The notes: generated by a model not told the origin, from the letters alone. DNA of 64,000 nucleotides from Planctomycetota bacterium (GCA_018242605.1 JAFEBP010000004.1:62001-126000); one strand, 5' to 3'; counted from the first letter of the stretch, positions 43,875 through 54,516 are shown. Program-made: numbers and translations.

Positions 43875-45242
43875 TCACCGGCGCACCGCCGCGACAATCT
43901 CGCTGATCGCTGCCGGACGCTGGCCCCCGCCGGCCATGTCCTTGATCTGGCACTGCCCCGGCCCCTCGATGATCACCGCGAACCGCGCCTTCTGTCCCGC
44001 GGCGTCCTGCAGCAGCTTCCCCACGTTCTTTGTCGCCTTGTACGTGTGCCTGGCGTGCAGCCCGGCCTTGCGCAGCATCGCCACCGTCGAACGCACCTGC
44101 GCATCAGCCTCCGGCGAACCGTTGGAGATGACGAACACATCGGGCCGCTGGCCCGCGAGTTCCATGAGCCTGGCTTCATCCGGCAGCAGGCCCTTGTCCT
44201 TCATGACCAGCGCCAGCACCACGTCGCCCATCCCCATGCCCACCGCGCTGGTCGGCGGCCCGCCGAAGAGTTCGATCAGGTTGTCGTACCGCCCGCCGCC
44301 CGCCACCGCACGCTCCGCGCCCGACGCCTCGTGCACCTCGAACACCATGCCGGTGTAGTACGCCAGCCCGCGCACGATCGACAGGTCAAAGTCCACCCAG
44401 TCCAGCACGCCCGCCTGCGACAACTCCAGCGCCAGCGGCCGCACCGCCTCGCTGAAGAACGTCAGGTCCAGCGATTCTCCCGCCGCCGTCGGCACCCCGA
44501 TGTCCTCGCGCGCCACCGTCGTTCCCAGCACGGTGAGTTCTCCCTCGCCGCTCCCGAGCTCAACGCGGATCACACCTTTCTGGAACACCTCCGCCTGCTC
44601 GGGAGTGAACCCGAACTCCGCGAGCTTCACGGTAAAGTCCCGCGGGCTGAGTTTGCCCTTCTGGTCCAACAGCGCCAGCAGCTTGGCATGCCGCTCCTCG
44701 GGAATGCCCCGCGAATCGAACCACTTCGCCAGCGCCGCACGATGATTGATCTTGACGCGCAGGTCCTTGGGTGTGAACCCCAGCGACGTGAACAGCGTCA
44801 CGCACGTCGCGATCACCTCGGCGTCCGCCGCGGGGCTGGGGTCGCCGATCACGTCCACGTTCCACTGCATGAACTCGCGCAGCCGCCCACGCTGCGGCCG
44901 CTCCGCACGGAAGAACGTCGGCGTGCAGAACCACTTGGTCGGCTTGGGCAGCGAGTTGGCCTTCGCGGCGTACAGCCTCGCCAGCGTGGGGGTGAACTCC
45001 GGACGCAGGGCGTACGTCTTCTCGCCGCCCGCGCGCGTGAACGAGAACAACTCCGAGACGATCCCCTCGCCGCTCTTGACGGTGTACAGCTCCAGGTGCT
45101 CGAACGTAGGCCCGTCGACCTCCTCAAACCCGTGGCGGATCGCCGCGCTCCTCCACGACTCGGAGATGAACCGGCGCAGGGCCGCGTCGGCCGGATAGAA
45201 ATCGCGTGTGCCCGTAGGCGACTGAAAGGTGTGACCTGGCAT
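43875..45242 (-). CDS. hisS: Histidyl-tRNA synthetase
   Basis: A 455-residue class II aminoacyl-tRNA synthetase that charges tRNA-His. It begins with PTGTRDFYP; motif 2 is FRAERPQRGRLREFMQWNVDVIG, and the histidine-specific loops LSIVRGLAYYTG and AVAGGGRYDNLIELFGG are present. The C-terminal anticodon-binding domain starts near residue 355 with DVFVISNG. The ATG at 45242 fits the family start; the frame upstream of it overlaps the next gene. It converges on the TSCPD gene with only six bases between stops. Confidence 0.95.
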   Translation of the reverse strand: MPGHTFQSPTGTRDFYPADAALRRFISESWRSAAIRHGFEEVDGPTFEHLELYTVKSGEGIVSELFSFTRAGGEKTYALRPEFTPTLARLYAAKANSLPKPTKWFCTPTFFRAERPQRGRLREFMQWNVDVIGDPSPAADAEVIATCVTLFTSLGFTPKDLRVKINHRAALAKWFDSRGIPEERHAKLLALLDQKGKLSPRDFTVKLAEFGFTPEQAEVFQKGVIRVELGSGEGELTVLGTTVAREDIGVPTAAGESLDLTFFSEAVRPLALELSQAGVLDWVDFDLSIVRGLAYYTGMVFEVHEASGAERAVAGGGRYDNLIELFGGPPTSAVGMGMGDVVLALVMKDKGLLPDEARLMELAGQRPDVFVISNGSPEADAQVRSTVAMLRKAGLHARHTYKATKNVGKLLQDAAGQKARFAVIIEGPGQCQIKDMAGGGQRPAAISEIVAAVRR

Positions 45243-45358
45243 GGGCGAAGAGGGTATCGCGCCCGACGACCGGGCCGCGACCAGGATGCGGCCCGCGGCC
45301 TCCGATCGGCCTTGTGCAGGGAGCCGTCCCAACACACGGCCCGCGTACTCTTTCGCCG

Positions 45359-45958
45359 ATGAAGACACGCGCCGCTCGCCCCATCGCACTCTGCTTGTGC
45401 CTCCTGCCCCTCCCCGCGTGTTCGAGCCTCGGCGGCTCGGGCGGCACCGCTTCCCTCACCGGCGTCGCCGAGGGCAACCGCCTCGATACCTCCTTCACCA
45501 CGTTCGTCTACGCCCCCGGTCCCGACGTCAACACCGCTGACTTCTACATGTCCGATCTCCCGCCCGACGTGTGGGAACGCGGCGGCGACGTTTCCGCCTA
45601 TTCCGGCAACATGGTCCAGGTGCACATGTTCATCTCGCCCCGCGCCGGCTCCACGCCCATCGCCAACACCGCCTCCTCGGGCACCATCCGCTGGCTCGTG
45701 CTCTCCCGCGGCCAAATCGGCGTGTACGGCGGCGGCGGCTTTGTCACCAAGTCAGGTGATGTCGGAGATGAAAGCCTGGGCGCCAAATTCACCGATGCTA
45801 CGCTGCGGCCGCTCATGCGCACCGCCGGCTTTGATGATCGCCTGGGCCCCTGCGTCCTCAGCGGCTCCGTCACCGCCGAGAAGAACCAGGCCACCGCCGA
45901 CCTCATATCCCGCGCCATGATCGCACTCATGGGTGAAGCCCAGACGCTGCCGAAGTGA
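45359..45958 (+). CDS. Predicted lipoprotein, 199 aa
   Basis: The N-terminus is a lipoprotein signal peptide with lipobox LPAC, and Cys21 is the expected lipidated residue, followed by a Ser/Gly linker. The body is beta-rich with an MVQVHMFISPRAGSTPIA segment and RWLVLSRGQIGVYGGGGFV. I do not recognise a family, though planctomycetes have many such small lipoproteins. It diverges from hisS and overlaps a possible GTG start of the next gene, so the two are probably translated together. Confidence 0.78.
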   Translation: MKTRAARPIALCLCLLPLPACSSLGGSGGTASLTGVAEGNRLDTSFTTFVYAPGPDVNTADFYMSDLPPDVWERGGDVSAYSGNMVQVHMFISPRAGSTPIANTASSGTIRWLVLSRGQIGVYGGGGFVTKSGDVGDESLGAKFTDATLRPLMRTAGFDDRLGPCVLSGSVTAEKNQATADLISRAMIALMGEAQTLPK

Positions 45959-45981
45959 GCCACCGCAACCCACACCCATCC

Positions 45982-47049
45982 ATGACACGACTCACACCCA
46001 TCCTTGCTTGCGTTCTCTGTGCCGCGGCGCTCGCCCAGACACCCTCGCCCAAGGAAGATCCGACGCTCACCAATCCGTCGACCGATGACCTGCTCAAGGA
46101 GCAGCAGCGTCGACGTCCCGACATCCCTCCCGTTGAGCCGAACAAGCCTCGGGCACCGCAGCGGGCCCTCCCAGCGCTCACGCCGCCCAACCCGCGCGAC
46201 GCGGGGATCGACCCCTCAACCCTCCCGGCCGCGAGGTTCTACCCGGAGGGCACCCTCGTCACCGACCGCCGCGGCACACTCTTCGTCAGCGACCACGGCG
46301 ACGTCATTCTCGTGCCCGCCAACACCCAAACGGCGCCGATGGACCCGCTGTTCGTTGTGCTCCCATGCCAGCGTCTTAGCCAGATGATCGCGGCCCGCGC
46401 GGCCGGCGGCCCCAACACGCCCTTCATCATCGCCGGCCAGGTCTTCGTATACCGCGATCGACAGTTCCTGCTTCCCTCCGTCTTCGCGATCGATCGCGCC
46501 GTGACGGCCCCAACGCCGCCCGCGCCCGCGGCCGCTCCCTCACAACCCGCTCCTTCACCGCCCGCCCCCGCCAACAAACCCGCCGCGACCTCCGACGATC
46601 CGCGCGTCAACGACCTGATCCGCGAACTCGAGTCGCAGCGCGAAGCACCCCGCCGCGTCGCCGCCGCGCCCACGCCGGGCGCCGCCGCGCCCCAACCCAC
46701 GCCCGCCGCGCAGCAGCCCGCCGACACCAAGACCCCCACCGGCGGCGATCACGCCATCAAGCCCGAAGGCACGCTGCTCATCTCGCGCCGCGGCAGGCTC
46801 GTCCGCCTGACGCACGAACAGGGCCGTCTCGCGTTCGCCGTTGACAACGACCCCGACAGCCCCGCGACGCACCCGTACCTCCTGCAGCCCTGCCAGTTGC
46901 TCGAGCGCATGGAATCCGTCGCGTCCACGCGCGGCGACAGCCTTGTGTTCCGAGTCTCCGGGCGCGTGGGCGTCTACGAGGGAAAGAACTACCTGCTGCC
47001 GACATTCCAGCAGGTCGTGCCACCCTCGGACATCCATCCGATGCAGTAG
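45982..47049 (+). CDS. Exported protein with a duplicated domain
   Basis: A 355-residue protein with signal peptide ending ALAQ (about residue 19). Two copies of one domain of about 82 residues are seen, at 88-169 and 261-343. Each begins PEGTL, followed by RRG, then PCQ-x-L, and ends with G-x-V-x-VY and LLP. A Pro/Ala-rich linker separates them. I do not recognise the domain. An in-frame GTG at 45955 overlaps the upstream stop as GTGA; I prefer the ATG at 45982 because it gives a compact signal peptide. It follows the lipoprotein gene. Confidence 0.75.
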   Translation: MTRLTPILACVLCAAALAQTPSPKEDPTLTNPSTDDLLKEQQRRRPDIPPVEPNKPRAPQRALPALTPPNPRDAGIDPSTLPAARFYPEGTLVTDRRGTLFVSDHGDVILVPANTQTAPMDPLFVVLPCQRLSQMIAARAAGGPNTPFIIAGQVFVYRDRQFLLPSVFAIDRAVTAPTPPAPAAAPSQPAPSPPAPANKPAATSDDPRVNDLIRELESQREAPRRVAAAPTPGAAAPQPTPAAQQPADTKTPTGGDHAIKPEGTLLISRRGRLVRLTHEQGRLAFAVDNDPDSPATHPYLLQPCQLLERMESVASTRGDSLVFRVSGRVGVYEGKNYLLPTFQQVVPPSDIHPMQ

Positions 47050-47069
47050 TTTTCGTGTGAACGCCGCGA

Positions 47070-48305
47070 TTACTCGCCGCGCCGGATCATCATGACCCGC
47101 CCGCCCGGGCCGCCCTCTTCATCGCCCTCGAACTGCTTGGGCAGTTTGTCCTTCTGGTCCTGGCGAAGCACCTTGCGCAGCTTGTCCGAGGCCTTCTCGT
47201 CCAGTTCACGCCTGGCCTTGCGTGCGTCCTTGAGGTCTTGCGACTCTTCATTCATCGAGAGCACCATGCCCCCGCCCGCGCCGCCGATGGCGCCGGTATC
47301 GCCCCGATTGTCCGAGGCCTCGATCGCGTTGGCCCAGTTGTTGTTCACGGGCTCGACGTCGCGCTGATACGACGCCTTGATCTCGTTGAGCGACTCGCGC
47401 TGCTGAGCGTCCAGGTCGCTCAGCTTCAGCGCCGCGTCCAGTTCCTTGAGCACCCGGGGCTCGCGGAAGACGCGCGGGAAGCTCGCCTTGCGCACGGCGG
47501 AGTTGAACGCGGCGCGGGTCTCTTCGGGCAGCAACGCCTCGATCTTGTGCGCGTTGTTCTGGTTCACCTCACGCACCTTCAGCCCCGCCTCGCGCGATTC
47601 CTTCATCTGCTTCTGGATCTGCTCGATGTCGATCGGCTTGCCCGGTTCCCACGCCGGCCCATCCGCCTTGCCCGCGTCACGCGCCTGCAACTGCCGGTCC
47701 AGTTCCGCCTCGTACGCGTCCAGAATCGGCGTGATGTTCTTCGCGGCTTCCGGCGACAGCTTGAGCCCCTCCACTACGCTGATCAGGTCAACGCTTTCGC
47801 CCGACACCGTCCCCTGCCGCAGCCCCACCTCGCGCCGCCTCGCGCGCTCGACCTTCACCCACTTTTCTTCCTGCGCCGCGCCGCTCACCAGCGACTTGAG
47901 GTCATTGAAAAAGTCCTTCTCCAGCTTCGTCACGCCCTCGCGAAAGTCCTTCTCGATCTTGGGCATCCGCTCCATGAAGACGGTCTGATCGCCCGAGTCG
48001 TCCGCGGCGCGACGCACCTCGTCCATCGAATCACGCATCGCCTTCTGCTTCTCGGCGTACGCCGCGGCGTACCCGCTCTGCATCGTCAGCGCCGCCTCCT
48101 TCTGCTCGGCGGACAGACCCAGAATTTCCGCGTACTTCTCCACCGCCCGCTTGCTCACCATGCCGGACCCGCCGCCCGGGCCTCCCAGGCTCCGAGTCAT
48201 CGAGATATTCACGTTCTGCGCCCCGGCCGTCTGGACGGATAGCCCCAGAGCCGCCCCGCAACAGAGTACAAGAACGCTGCCAATTCGAAGTCCGGTTGTG
48301 CGCAT
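47070..48305 (-). CDS. Exported helical protein of unknown function, 411 aa
   Basis: A signal peptide (about 1-29, ending AGAQ) precedes a mature part made almost wholly of charged helices, for example EILGLSAEQKEAALTMQSGYAAAYAEKQKAM and KDFREGVTKLEKDFFNDLKSL. Helical stretches such as LKLSPEAAKNITPILDAYEAEL recur, resembling Spy/CpxP-like or LTXXQ-type periplasmic helical repeats (GLSAEQ). The C-terminus is Gly/Arg-rich. Role unknown; a periplasmic chaperone-like function would be a guess. It lies just downstream of, and facing, the duplicated-domain gene. Confidence 0.75.
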   Translation of the reverse strand: MRTTGLRIGSVLVLCCGAALGLSVQTAGAQNVNISMTRSLGGPGGGSGMVSKRAVEKYAEILGLSAEQKEAALTMQSGYAAAYAEKQKAMRDSMDEVRRAADDSGDQTVFMERMPKIEKDFREGVTKLEKDFFNDLKSLVSGAAQEEKWVKVERARRREVGLRQGTVSGESVDLISVVEGLKLSPEAAKNITPILDAYEAELDRQLQARDAGKADGPAWEPGKPIDIEQIQKQMKESREAGLKVREVNQNNAHKIEALLPEETRAAFNSAVRKASFPRVFREPRVLKELDAALKLSDLDAQQRESLNEIKASYQRDVEPVNNNWANAIEASDNRGDTGAIGGAGGGMVLSMNEESQDLKDARKARRELDEKASDKLRKVLRQDQKDKLPKQFEGDEEGGPGGRVMMIRRGE

Positions 48306-48409
48306 TGAAACTCTCCGCAAGCATGAAATCCTGACAAAGCCCAACCTCTTTGGGCCGCAACTCGATACTCCCCATGATGCCCCGGGTGCCCGATTCCGTC
48401 ACCGAGGCG

Positions 48410-49309
48410 TCAAGCCGCTCCCAGAACGCCGCGGCTCTTTGCCAGCGTCACCGCAAAGAACAGCACCGTCAACACAAGCACCACGCTCGGGCCCGTCTGC
48501 CAATCGGTCTCGATGCTCAGCACCAACCCCGCGAGCAGCCCCCCGATCCCCAGCACGCAGGCGAGCACCACCGCACGCCGCAGCCGCACCGTCAGTTTGA
48601 GGGCGGTTGCACCCGGCAGCACCAGCAGCGCCGTCGCGAGAATGACGCCCGCGAGCTTCATCGCCGCCACCACCGCCACCGCCAGCAGCAGCATCAGGAT
48701 CGTCTTCATTCTGCCGCCCGGCACGCCGAACGCGCGGGCGGATTCTTCATCCAGCGCCCAGAACGTCAGCGGCCGCCGCCACCACCACAACGTCCCCAGC
48801 ACGATGCAGCACACCGCCGCGCTGATCACCACCTCGCCCCATCCGGCGCCGATCACCGAGCCGAACAGGATCGATTCCCAGCTCTGCACCATGCCCGGGT
48901 GGCCGCGTTGTTCCGCCACCCCGCGGCTCACCTGCACCAGCACCGCCCCCACCGCCATCGACGCGACCAGGAACACGCCGATGGCCGTGTCCACGGGCAT
49001 CGCACGCCGATCGCTCACCGCCGCGATCCCCAGCGCCGCCGCCCCGCAGAACGCCACGATGATGCACATCTGCGCCAGCGCCGCGTTCCATTCCGTCGCG
49101 GGCATGAGCCCGAACGCGCCCACCAGCGCCGCAACACCCACGCCGCCGAACGCCGCGTGGCTCACCCCCTGGCCCACGAAGCCCAGCCGCTTCACCACCA
49201 CCGGAACGCTCAGCACGCCGCACGTCACCACCACCGGCAACGCCGCGAGCAGCGCCGAGAGGTACATCTCCCGCATCGCCGGATCGGCGAAATACTCAAG
49301 AGTCCGCAC
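48410..49309 (-). CDS. znuB: Zinc/manganese ABC transporter permease
   Basis: A 299-residue membrane permease of the ZnuB/ABC-3 family with about eight helices. Typical features are VKRLGFVGQGVSHAAFGGVGVAALVG and VLPGATALKLTVRLRRAV. It takes up zinc, or possibly manganese, with ZnuA and ZnuC. The start is uncertain: a GTG at 49309 overlaps the end of znuC, while ATG codons at 49276 or 49267 would shorten the N-terminus. It is the last gene of the znuA-znuC-znuB transcript. Confidence 0.85.
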   Translation of the reverse strand: MRTLEYFADPAMREMYLSALLAALPVVVTCGVLSVPVVVKRLGFVGQGVSHAAFGGVGVAALVGAFGLMPATEWNAALAQMCIIVAFCGAAALGIAAVSDRRAMPVDTAIGVFLVASMAVGAVLVQVSRGVAEQRGHPGMVQSWESILFGSVIGAGWGEVVISAAVCCIVLGTLWWWRRPLTFWALDEESARAFGVPGGRMKTILMLLLAVAVVAAMKLAGVILATALLVLPGATALKLTVRLRRAVVLACVLGIGGLLAGLVLSIETDWQTGPSVVLVLTVLFFAVTLAKSRGVLGAA

Positions 49310-50198
49310 GACCACCCCCGGTCTTGGTATCCCCGTGCTTGTGTTCGGGGTGCCCGTGATCGGGCCCGTGGTCGTGCCCGCACCCGTGAACGCCGTGAGG
49401 CGCCTCCGGGCACGGCTCCTGCGCACCGTGAGCGTGAATGTGCACGCCGCCCAACGCGCCGCGCAACCCCGCAACATCGTGGCTGAACAGTTCCGCCAGC
49501 ACCTGCGGCGTCAATCCCTGTGGGCTCATGTGGCTGTGCAGCCGCTTCGCCAGGCACGCCACCCGGTCACTGCTCGCCGCCACCGCACGCAGATCATGCG
49601 TCACGGTCAGGATCGTCACCTTCAGCTCCCGGTGCACGTTCGCGAGCAGGACAGCGAAGGTCCGCTGCCCCGCGGCGTCGATCCCCACCGTCGGCTCGTC
49701 CAGCGCGAGAATCTTCGCGCCGCACACCAGCGCCCGGGCGATCAGCACCCGCTGCATCTGCCCGCCGCTTAACGATCCGATCGGCTTGTCGGCGAACGCT
49801 CTGGCTCCTACAAGCCCCAATAGTCGGTCCGCATGCTCCGCCACCCCGCGTGGAACCCGCTTCCAGGGCGCCAGCCGCCAGGTCGCGGCAAGCAGCACCG
49901 CCTCGCGCGCACTCACCGGCGCTCCCAGTTCCGCCTCCGACCGCTGAGGCACGTACCCGATGAGCCCCGCGAGCCGCGCCGCCCGGGGCGTCATGCCGCA
50001 CACCGTGATGACGCCGCTGGCCCCTTCGAGTAATCCCAGGATGAGTTTGAGCAGCGTGCTCTTGCCCCCCCCGTTGGGGCCCAGGATGCCCAGGCGCTCG
50101 CCCGCTTCAACTCGCAGCGTTACCTGCTCCAGCGCCGGGGCCGCGGCGCCGGGGTACGTGAAGGACACCTGCTCGAGATTCACTGCGGCCTCAGCCAT
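49296..50198 (-). CDS. znuC: Zinc ABC transporter ATP-binding protein with His-rich tail
   Basis: A 300-residue ABC ATPase with Walker A GPNGGGKS at 40-47, signature LSGGQMQR and Walker B ILALDEP. The last 45 residues are rich in His (for example HGCGHDHGPDHGHPEHKHG), a likely cytoplasmic metal-binding extension absent from E. coli ZnuC. The gene follows znuA by 31 bases, and its 3' end overlaps the GTG proposed for znuB by 14 bases. The ATG at 50198 begins just before the conserved VSFTYPG strand. Confidence 0.9.
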   Translation of the reverse strand: MAEAAVNLEQVSFTYPGAAAPALEQVTLRVEAGERLGILGPNGGGKSTLLKLILGLLEGASGVITVCGMTPRAARLAGLIGYVPQRSEAELGAPVSAREAVLLAATWRLAPWKRVPRGVAEHADRLLGLVGARAFADKPIGSLSGGQMQRVLIARALVCGAKILALDEPTVGIDAAGQRTFAVLLANVHRELKVTILTVTHDLRAVAASSDRVACLAKRLHSHMSPQGLTPQVLAELFSHDVAGLRGALGGVHIHAHGAQEPCPEAPHGVHGCGHDHGPDHGHPEHKHGDTKTGGGRADS

Positions 50199-50229
50199 CT
50201 TGATCACGGGCTCTGACTTCTGACGTTGA

Positions 50230-51162
50230 TCACTTGCTCTGTAACTCGGGTGCCTTCGCGCCCAGTGCCCCGGCAATCTCCGCGAGATTCTTGTCCATCA
50301 TCGCGAACCAGTCGCCATCGCCCAGGGGATCCAGCGTACGCACCTTGAGCTTGCACGCCGCCGCGACGCGGGACACGACCTTGGGTGAAATCTGCGGCTC
50401 CGAGAAGACAACCGTGGCCCCGTGCTCCTTGGCCGCCTCCGAAACCGCCGCGAGCGCGCTGGGCGTGGGCTCGTTCGCGTTCAACCCGGCGACCGCGACC
50501 GTCTTGAGGCCGTAGCGCTTGGCCAGATGCTGGTACGCATCATGACCCACGATAATCGTCTTGCGCGGCGCGGCATCAACGGTGTCGCGGTACCGCGCGT
50601 CGACGCCATCCACCTTCGCGAGGAACGCCGCGAGACGCTCGTCCCCCGCACGCTGCGCCTCGGGAGTCTTGGCAGCCTGCTTGATCACGCCCGCGCACGC
50701 CCTCGCCAGAGTCTTGACCATCTGCGCGTCAAGCCACAGGTGCGGATCGCCATGGCCGTGGTCGTGGTCGTGGTCATGATCCGCGGCCTCGTGATCGTGA
50801 TGCTCCGCCACGGCGTCCCGCTCCTCCGCGATGCCGACGACCGCGCTGAAGCGGATGTCCGCCCTTCCAGCCTTGGGATGACCCTTGACAAGTTTCTCAA
50901 CCTGCGGCTCCAAGCCCATCCCGACATACACGAGCATGTCGGCATTCGCGATGCTGGAGAGTTTCGACGGCGCGATGTCGTACCCGTGCTCGCTCACGCC
51001 CGCCGGGATCAGAACTTCAACCGAGGCGTCGGGCGGCAGCAACGGCTTCACGATCCCCGCCAACGGCGGCACCGTGACGACGACCTTCATCGTCTGAGCG
51101 CGGGCGTGTGAGACCAACACCGCGATCACCGCCACGGCGACGACCAACCAGGAGTAACGCAT
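50230..51162 (-). CDS. znuA: Zinc ABC transporter substrate-binding protein
   Basis: A 310-residue cluster A-I metal-binding protein with a Sec signal peptide (about 1-22). It has a conserved His59 (SEHGYD), a His-rich loop between about 121 and 137 (HHDHEAADHDHDHDHGHG), PHLWLD with His141, and later VGHDAY and EPQISPK regions that supply further metal ligands. This domain set indicates zinc (or manganese) capture outside the membrane. Start: ATG at 51162. An upstream ATG at 51201 would lie inside the operator, so the shorter form is preferred. Confidence 0.9.
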   Translation of the reverse strand: MRYSWLVVAVAVIAVLVSHARAQTMKVVVTVPPLAGIVKPLLPPDASVEVLIPAGVSEHGYDIAPSKLSSIANADMLVYVGMGLEPQVEKLVKGHPKAGRADIRFSAVVGIAEERDAVAEHHDHEAADHDHDHDHGHGDPHLWLDAQMVKTLARACAGVIKQAAKTPEAQRAGDERLAAFLAKVDGVDARYRDTVDAAPRKTIIVGHDAYQHLAKRYGLKTVAVAGLNANEPTPSALAAVSEAAKEHGATVVFSEPQISPKVVSRVAAACKLKVRTLDPLGDGDWFAMMDKNLAEIAGALGAKAPELQSK

Positions 51163-51200
51163 GTGGAAAATCCGACCGGACCGTTCGGACAGGCAATACA

Positions 51201-51216
51201 TGAGAATCGATACTCA
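51201..51216 (-). promoter_or_regulatory. Fur/Zur-family-like operator upstream of znuA
   Basis: The near-palindrome TGAGAATCGATACTCA has 7-base arms TGAGAAT and ATACTCA around CG, one mismatch away from perfect symmetry. It lies 38 bases upstream of the znuA start, and a TAGACT -10-like box lies on its far side. It resembles the general TGA-n-AAT...ATT-n-TCA form of Fur-family sites, so Zur is the obvious candidate regulator. No zur gene is in the window. Confidence 0.5.
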
Positions 51217-51448
51217 AAAAGTCTAGGTCGGGTTCGCCCCCCGAAGGACGCACAGCGCGCGCCCATCATGGGCGCAACCGCAGAATCCCCGCGACGGCCG
51301 TCGATCTCGGGCGTCCATGCGACTGACTCTCGCCGATCTTTGACAACCCATCTCGGTGACCCGATCGGCACACACAGTCACGAGGTGAACTTCTGTGCCG
51401 GCGCAAACGTCCTAATAACTAAAATCCCCTTCACCGGCGCGCACCACA

Positions 51449-51496
51449 CCAAAAGTTCACAGCCCCAAAAGTTCACAGCCCCAAAAGTACATCCCA
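51449..51496 (+). repeat. Three tandem 16-base repeats
   Basis: Two identical units of CCAAAAGTTCACAGCC (51449-51464, 51465-51480) and a third diverged unit (51481-51496) stand head to tail. The 11-base core CCAAAAGTTCA recurs at 51616-51626. There is no spacer variation, so it is not a CRISPR array. Confidence 0.9.
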
Positions 51497-51828
51497 CCAA
51501 ATCTCCGGTCGCATGAGCCTTCAACACACCCCGCCAATGGGCTTTGGAGTGCCCCTTGTGGCGACCGTCAACCGCATATGTCCCATAACCGACTTTCAGC
51601 GCCGCGTGCTGGCGACCAAAAGTTCATCGCGCCGCTCGACACGAGCCAGGCCGCTTCACTGCCAAGCCCTCCCCCGCTCCTTGTGCTGTTGCCGTCCCGC
51701 CGTCGCCCGCTATGGTCGTGCCGAATCCCCCAAAACTCACCCTGTCGGACACCGCTCGCGTTGCGCTTTTCGCCTCCATCTGACCTACGCTTGTCCCCCT
51801 GTCCGTCTGTCAGCGATCGGATTTTGTT

Positions 51829-52281
51829 ATGCCCGAAGAGCACGCACAAAAAACGGTTGCACTCTCGCCGCTCGTCGCGGGGATGCTGACCGCGCCCGCC
51901 GTCGGCGCCGCGATGGGACTGGCGCTCGCGACCGCCGCGGAATGGAACGTGGCGGACGCGAAGTGGACCTCATTGCAGACTGTGCTCGCCGCCGCCGCGT
52001 GCTGGCTCATCGCCGCTCTGGTCGGTCTGCTCCTCACCAGTCTGATCAGCGCCCATTCCCCGCGTCGCATGCCGATGGCGATCCTCGTCGCCTCCGCTGT
52101 CCGCGCCGGCATGGCCGTGTTCGACGGGGTGATCGTCTTTACCGCCTTCAAGCCCGAATCCAAGACGTTCTGGTGCGCGTTCCTCTTCGCCGGGCTCCTG
52201 TGCCTCGCGTACGAAACCGCCTGGTCGATGCTCACTCTTCGGCGTACCACCGCCGCTCACACCGTGGTCGGAGTTTCCTGA
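51829..52281 (+). CDS. atpI: ATP synthase I-like membrane protein
   Basis: A 150-residue protein with four predicted helices, located directly in front of atpB. That position and topology fit the AtpI/UncI family, assembly helpers of the F0 c-ring or cation transporters. Sequence similarity is weak, so the name is by context. The ATG at 51829 has only a poor ribosome-binding site. Its stop is directly followed by the atpB start without a gap. Confidence 0.7.
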   Translation: MPEEHAQKTVALSPLVAGMLTAPAVGAAMGLALATAAEWNVADAKWTSLQTVLAAAACWLIAALVGLLLTSLISAHSPRRMPMAILVASAVRAGMAVFDGVIVFTAFKPESKTFWCAFLFAGLLCLAYETAWSMLTLRRTTAAHTVVGVS

Positions 52282-53651
<1,370 letters not shown>

Positions 53652-53802
53652 CGCTCACCGCTCACCGCTCGCCGGCCCACCGGCCGGCGAGCGGCTTTCG
53701 GTCCGCGGTGGAACCGACCCAACGGGCCGGTTCCGGTTTCGAACGGGGCGTGCCACCGGGCCCGCTCCCACAATCGTCTGCGTCTTTGAAAAGGACTCCT
53801 GC

Positions 53803-54516
53803 ATGTCCCGCTTCGCCCGACTCCTGCTCGTCATCGCCGCCGTCATCGCCGCGGCTGTCTGCATCTCATCCACCGCCATGGCCCAGGATCACGGCGCTCC
53901 CAAGACCGCCGAGCCCAAGGCCGCCGAGAAGGCCGCTCCCGCCCACGGCGCAGCCGCCACCGGCGATGAGCACGCTTCCGCCGAGCACGCCGCCGAAGGC
54001 CACGACGCCGCGGGCGTGATCCCCAGCGTCCGGCAGGGCGTCATCTCCGGCGTCGCGACCCTGGTCGTCTTCGGCATCGTCTTTGCCTTCCTCGCCACGC
54101 AGGTGTGGCCCAAGATCCTGACGGGCCTCAAGGACCGCGAAGACAAGATCCGTACAGCCATCGAGGAGGCCGAGCAGGCCCGCGAGCAGGCCAAGGCCTC
54201 CCTCGAGGAGTACCAGAAGAGCCTCGCCTCCGCCCGCGCCGAGGCCAGCAAGATGCTCGAGCAGACCCGAGCCCAGCAGGCCGCCCTCGCCGCCGACCTC
54301 AAGGCCAAGAGCGACGCCGAACTGGCCCAGATGCGTGACCGTGCCCTCAAAGACATCGAAGCCGCCAAGCGGCTGGCCGTCTCCGAGATCTACGGCCATG
54401 CCTCCGACCTGGCCTCCACCATGGCCGGCAAGATCCTGCGTCGCAACGTCAACGCCGGCGACACCCAGCAACTGGTGCAGGAATCCCTCGCCCAGCTCGG
54501 CGGCGCCCGCAACTAA
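53803..54516 (+). CDS. atpF: F-type ATP synthase subunit b with signal peptide
   Basis: A 237-residue subunit b of the peripheral stalk. An N-terminal signal-like segment (1-28) ends STAMAQ, followed by a 45-residue Ala/Glu/His-rich linker. The membrane helix is near 80-97, then VWPKILTGLKDREDKIRTAIEEAEQAREQAK begins the long coiled coil that reaches subunit delta. The usual b subunit is about 160 residues and starts at its single helix, so the first 70 residues are extra. GGACTCCTGC precedes the ATG at 53803. Confidence 0.9.
   Translation: MSRFARLLLVIAAVIAAAVCISSTAMAQDHGAPKTAEPKAAEKAAPAHGAAATGDEHASAEHAAEGHDAAGVIPSVRQGVISGVATLVVFGIVFAFLATQVWPKILTGLKDREDKIRTAIEEAEQAREQAKASLEEYQKSLASARAEASKMLEQTRAQQAALAADLKAKSDAELAQMRDRALKDIEAAKRLAVSEIYGHASDLASTMAGKILRRNVNAGDTQQLVQESLAQLGGARN

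Larger units (their letters stand above)
51163..51828. other. Long divergent intergenic region
   Basis: About 666 bases between znuA and the ATP synthase genes. It contains a Fur-family-like operator (51201-51216), three tandem 16-base repeats (51449-51496) and a further copy of their core at 51616. The upstream promoter of atpI should lie in the second half, but I could not identify it. No ORF looks coding. Confidence 0.5.

Noticed and set aside
51449..51496. Possible CRISPR array
   Set aside because: The repeats have no spacers, units are only 16 bases and no cas gene is near; they are simple tandem repeats.
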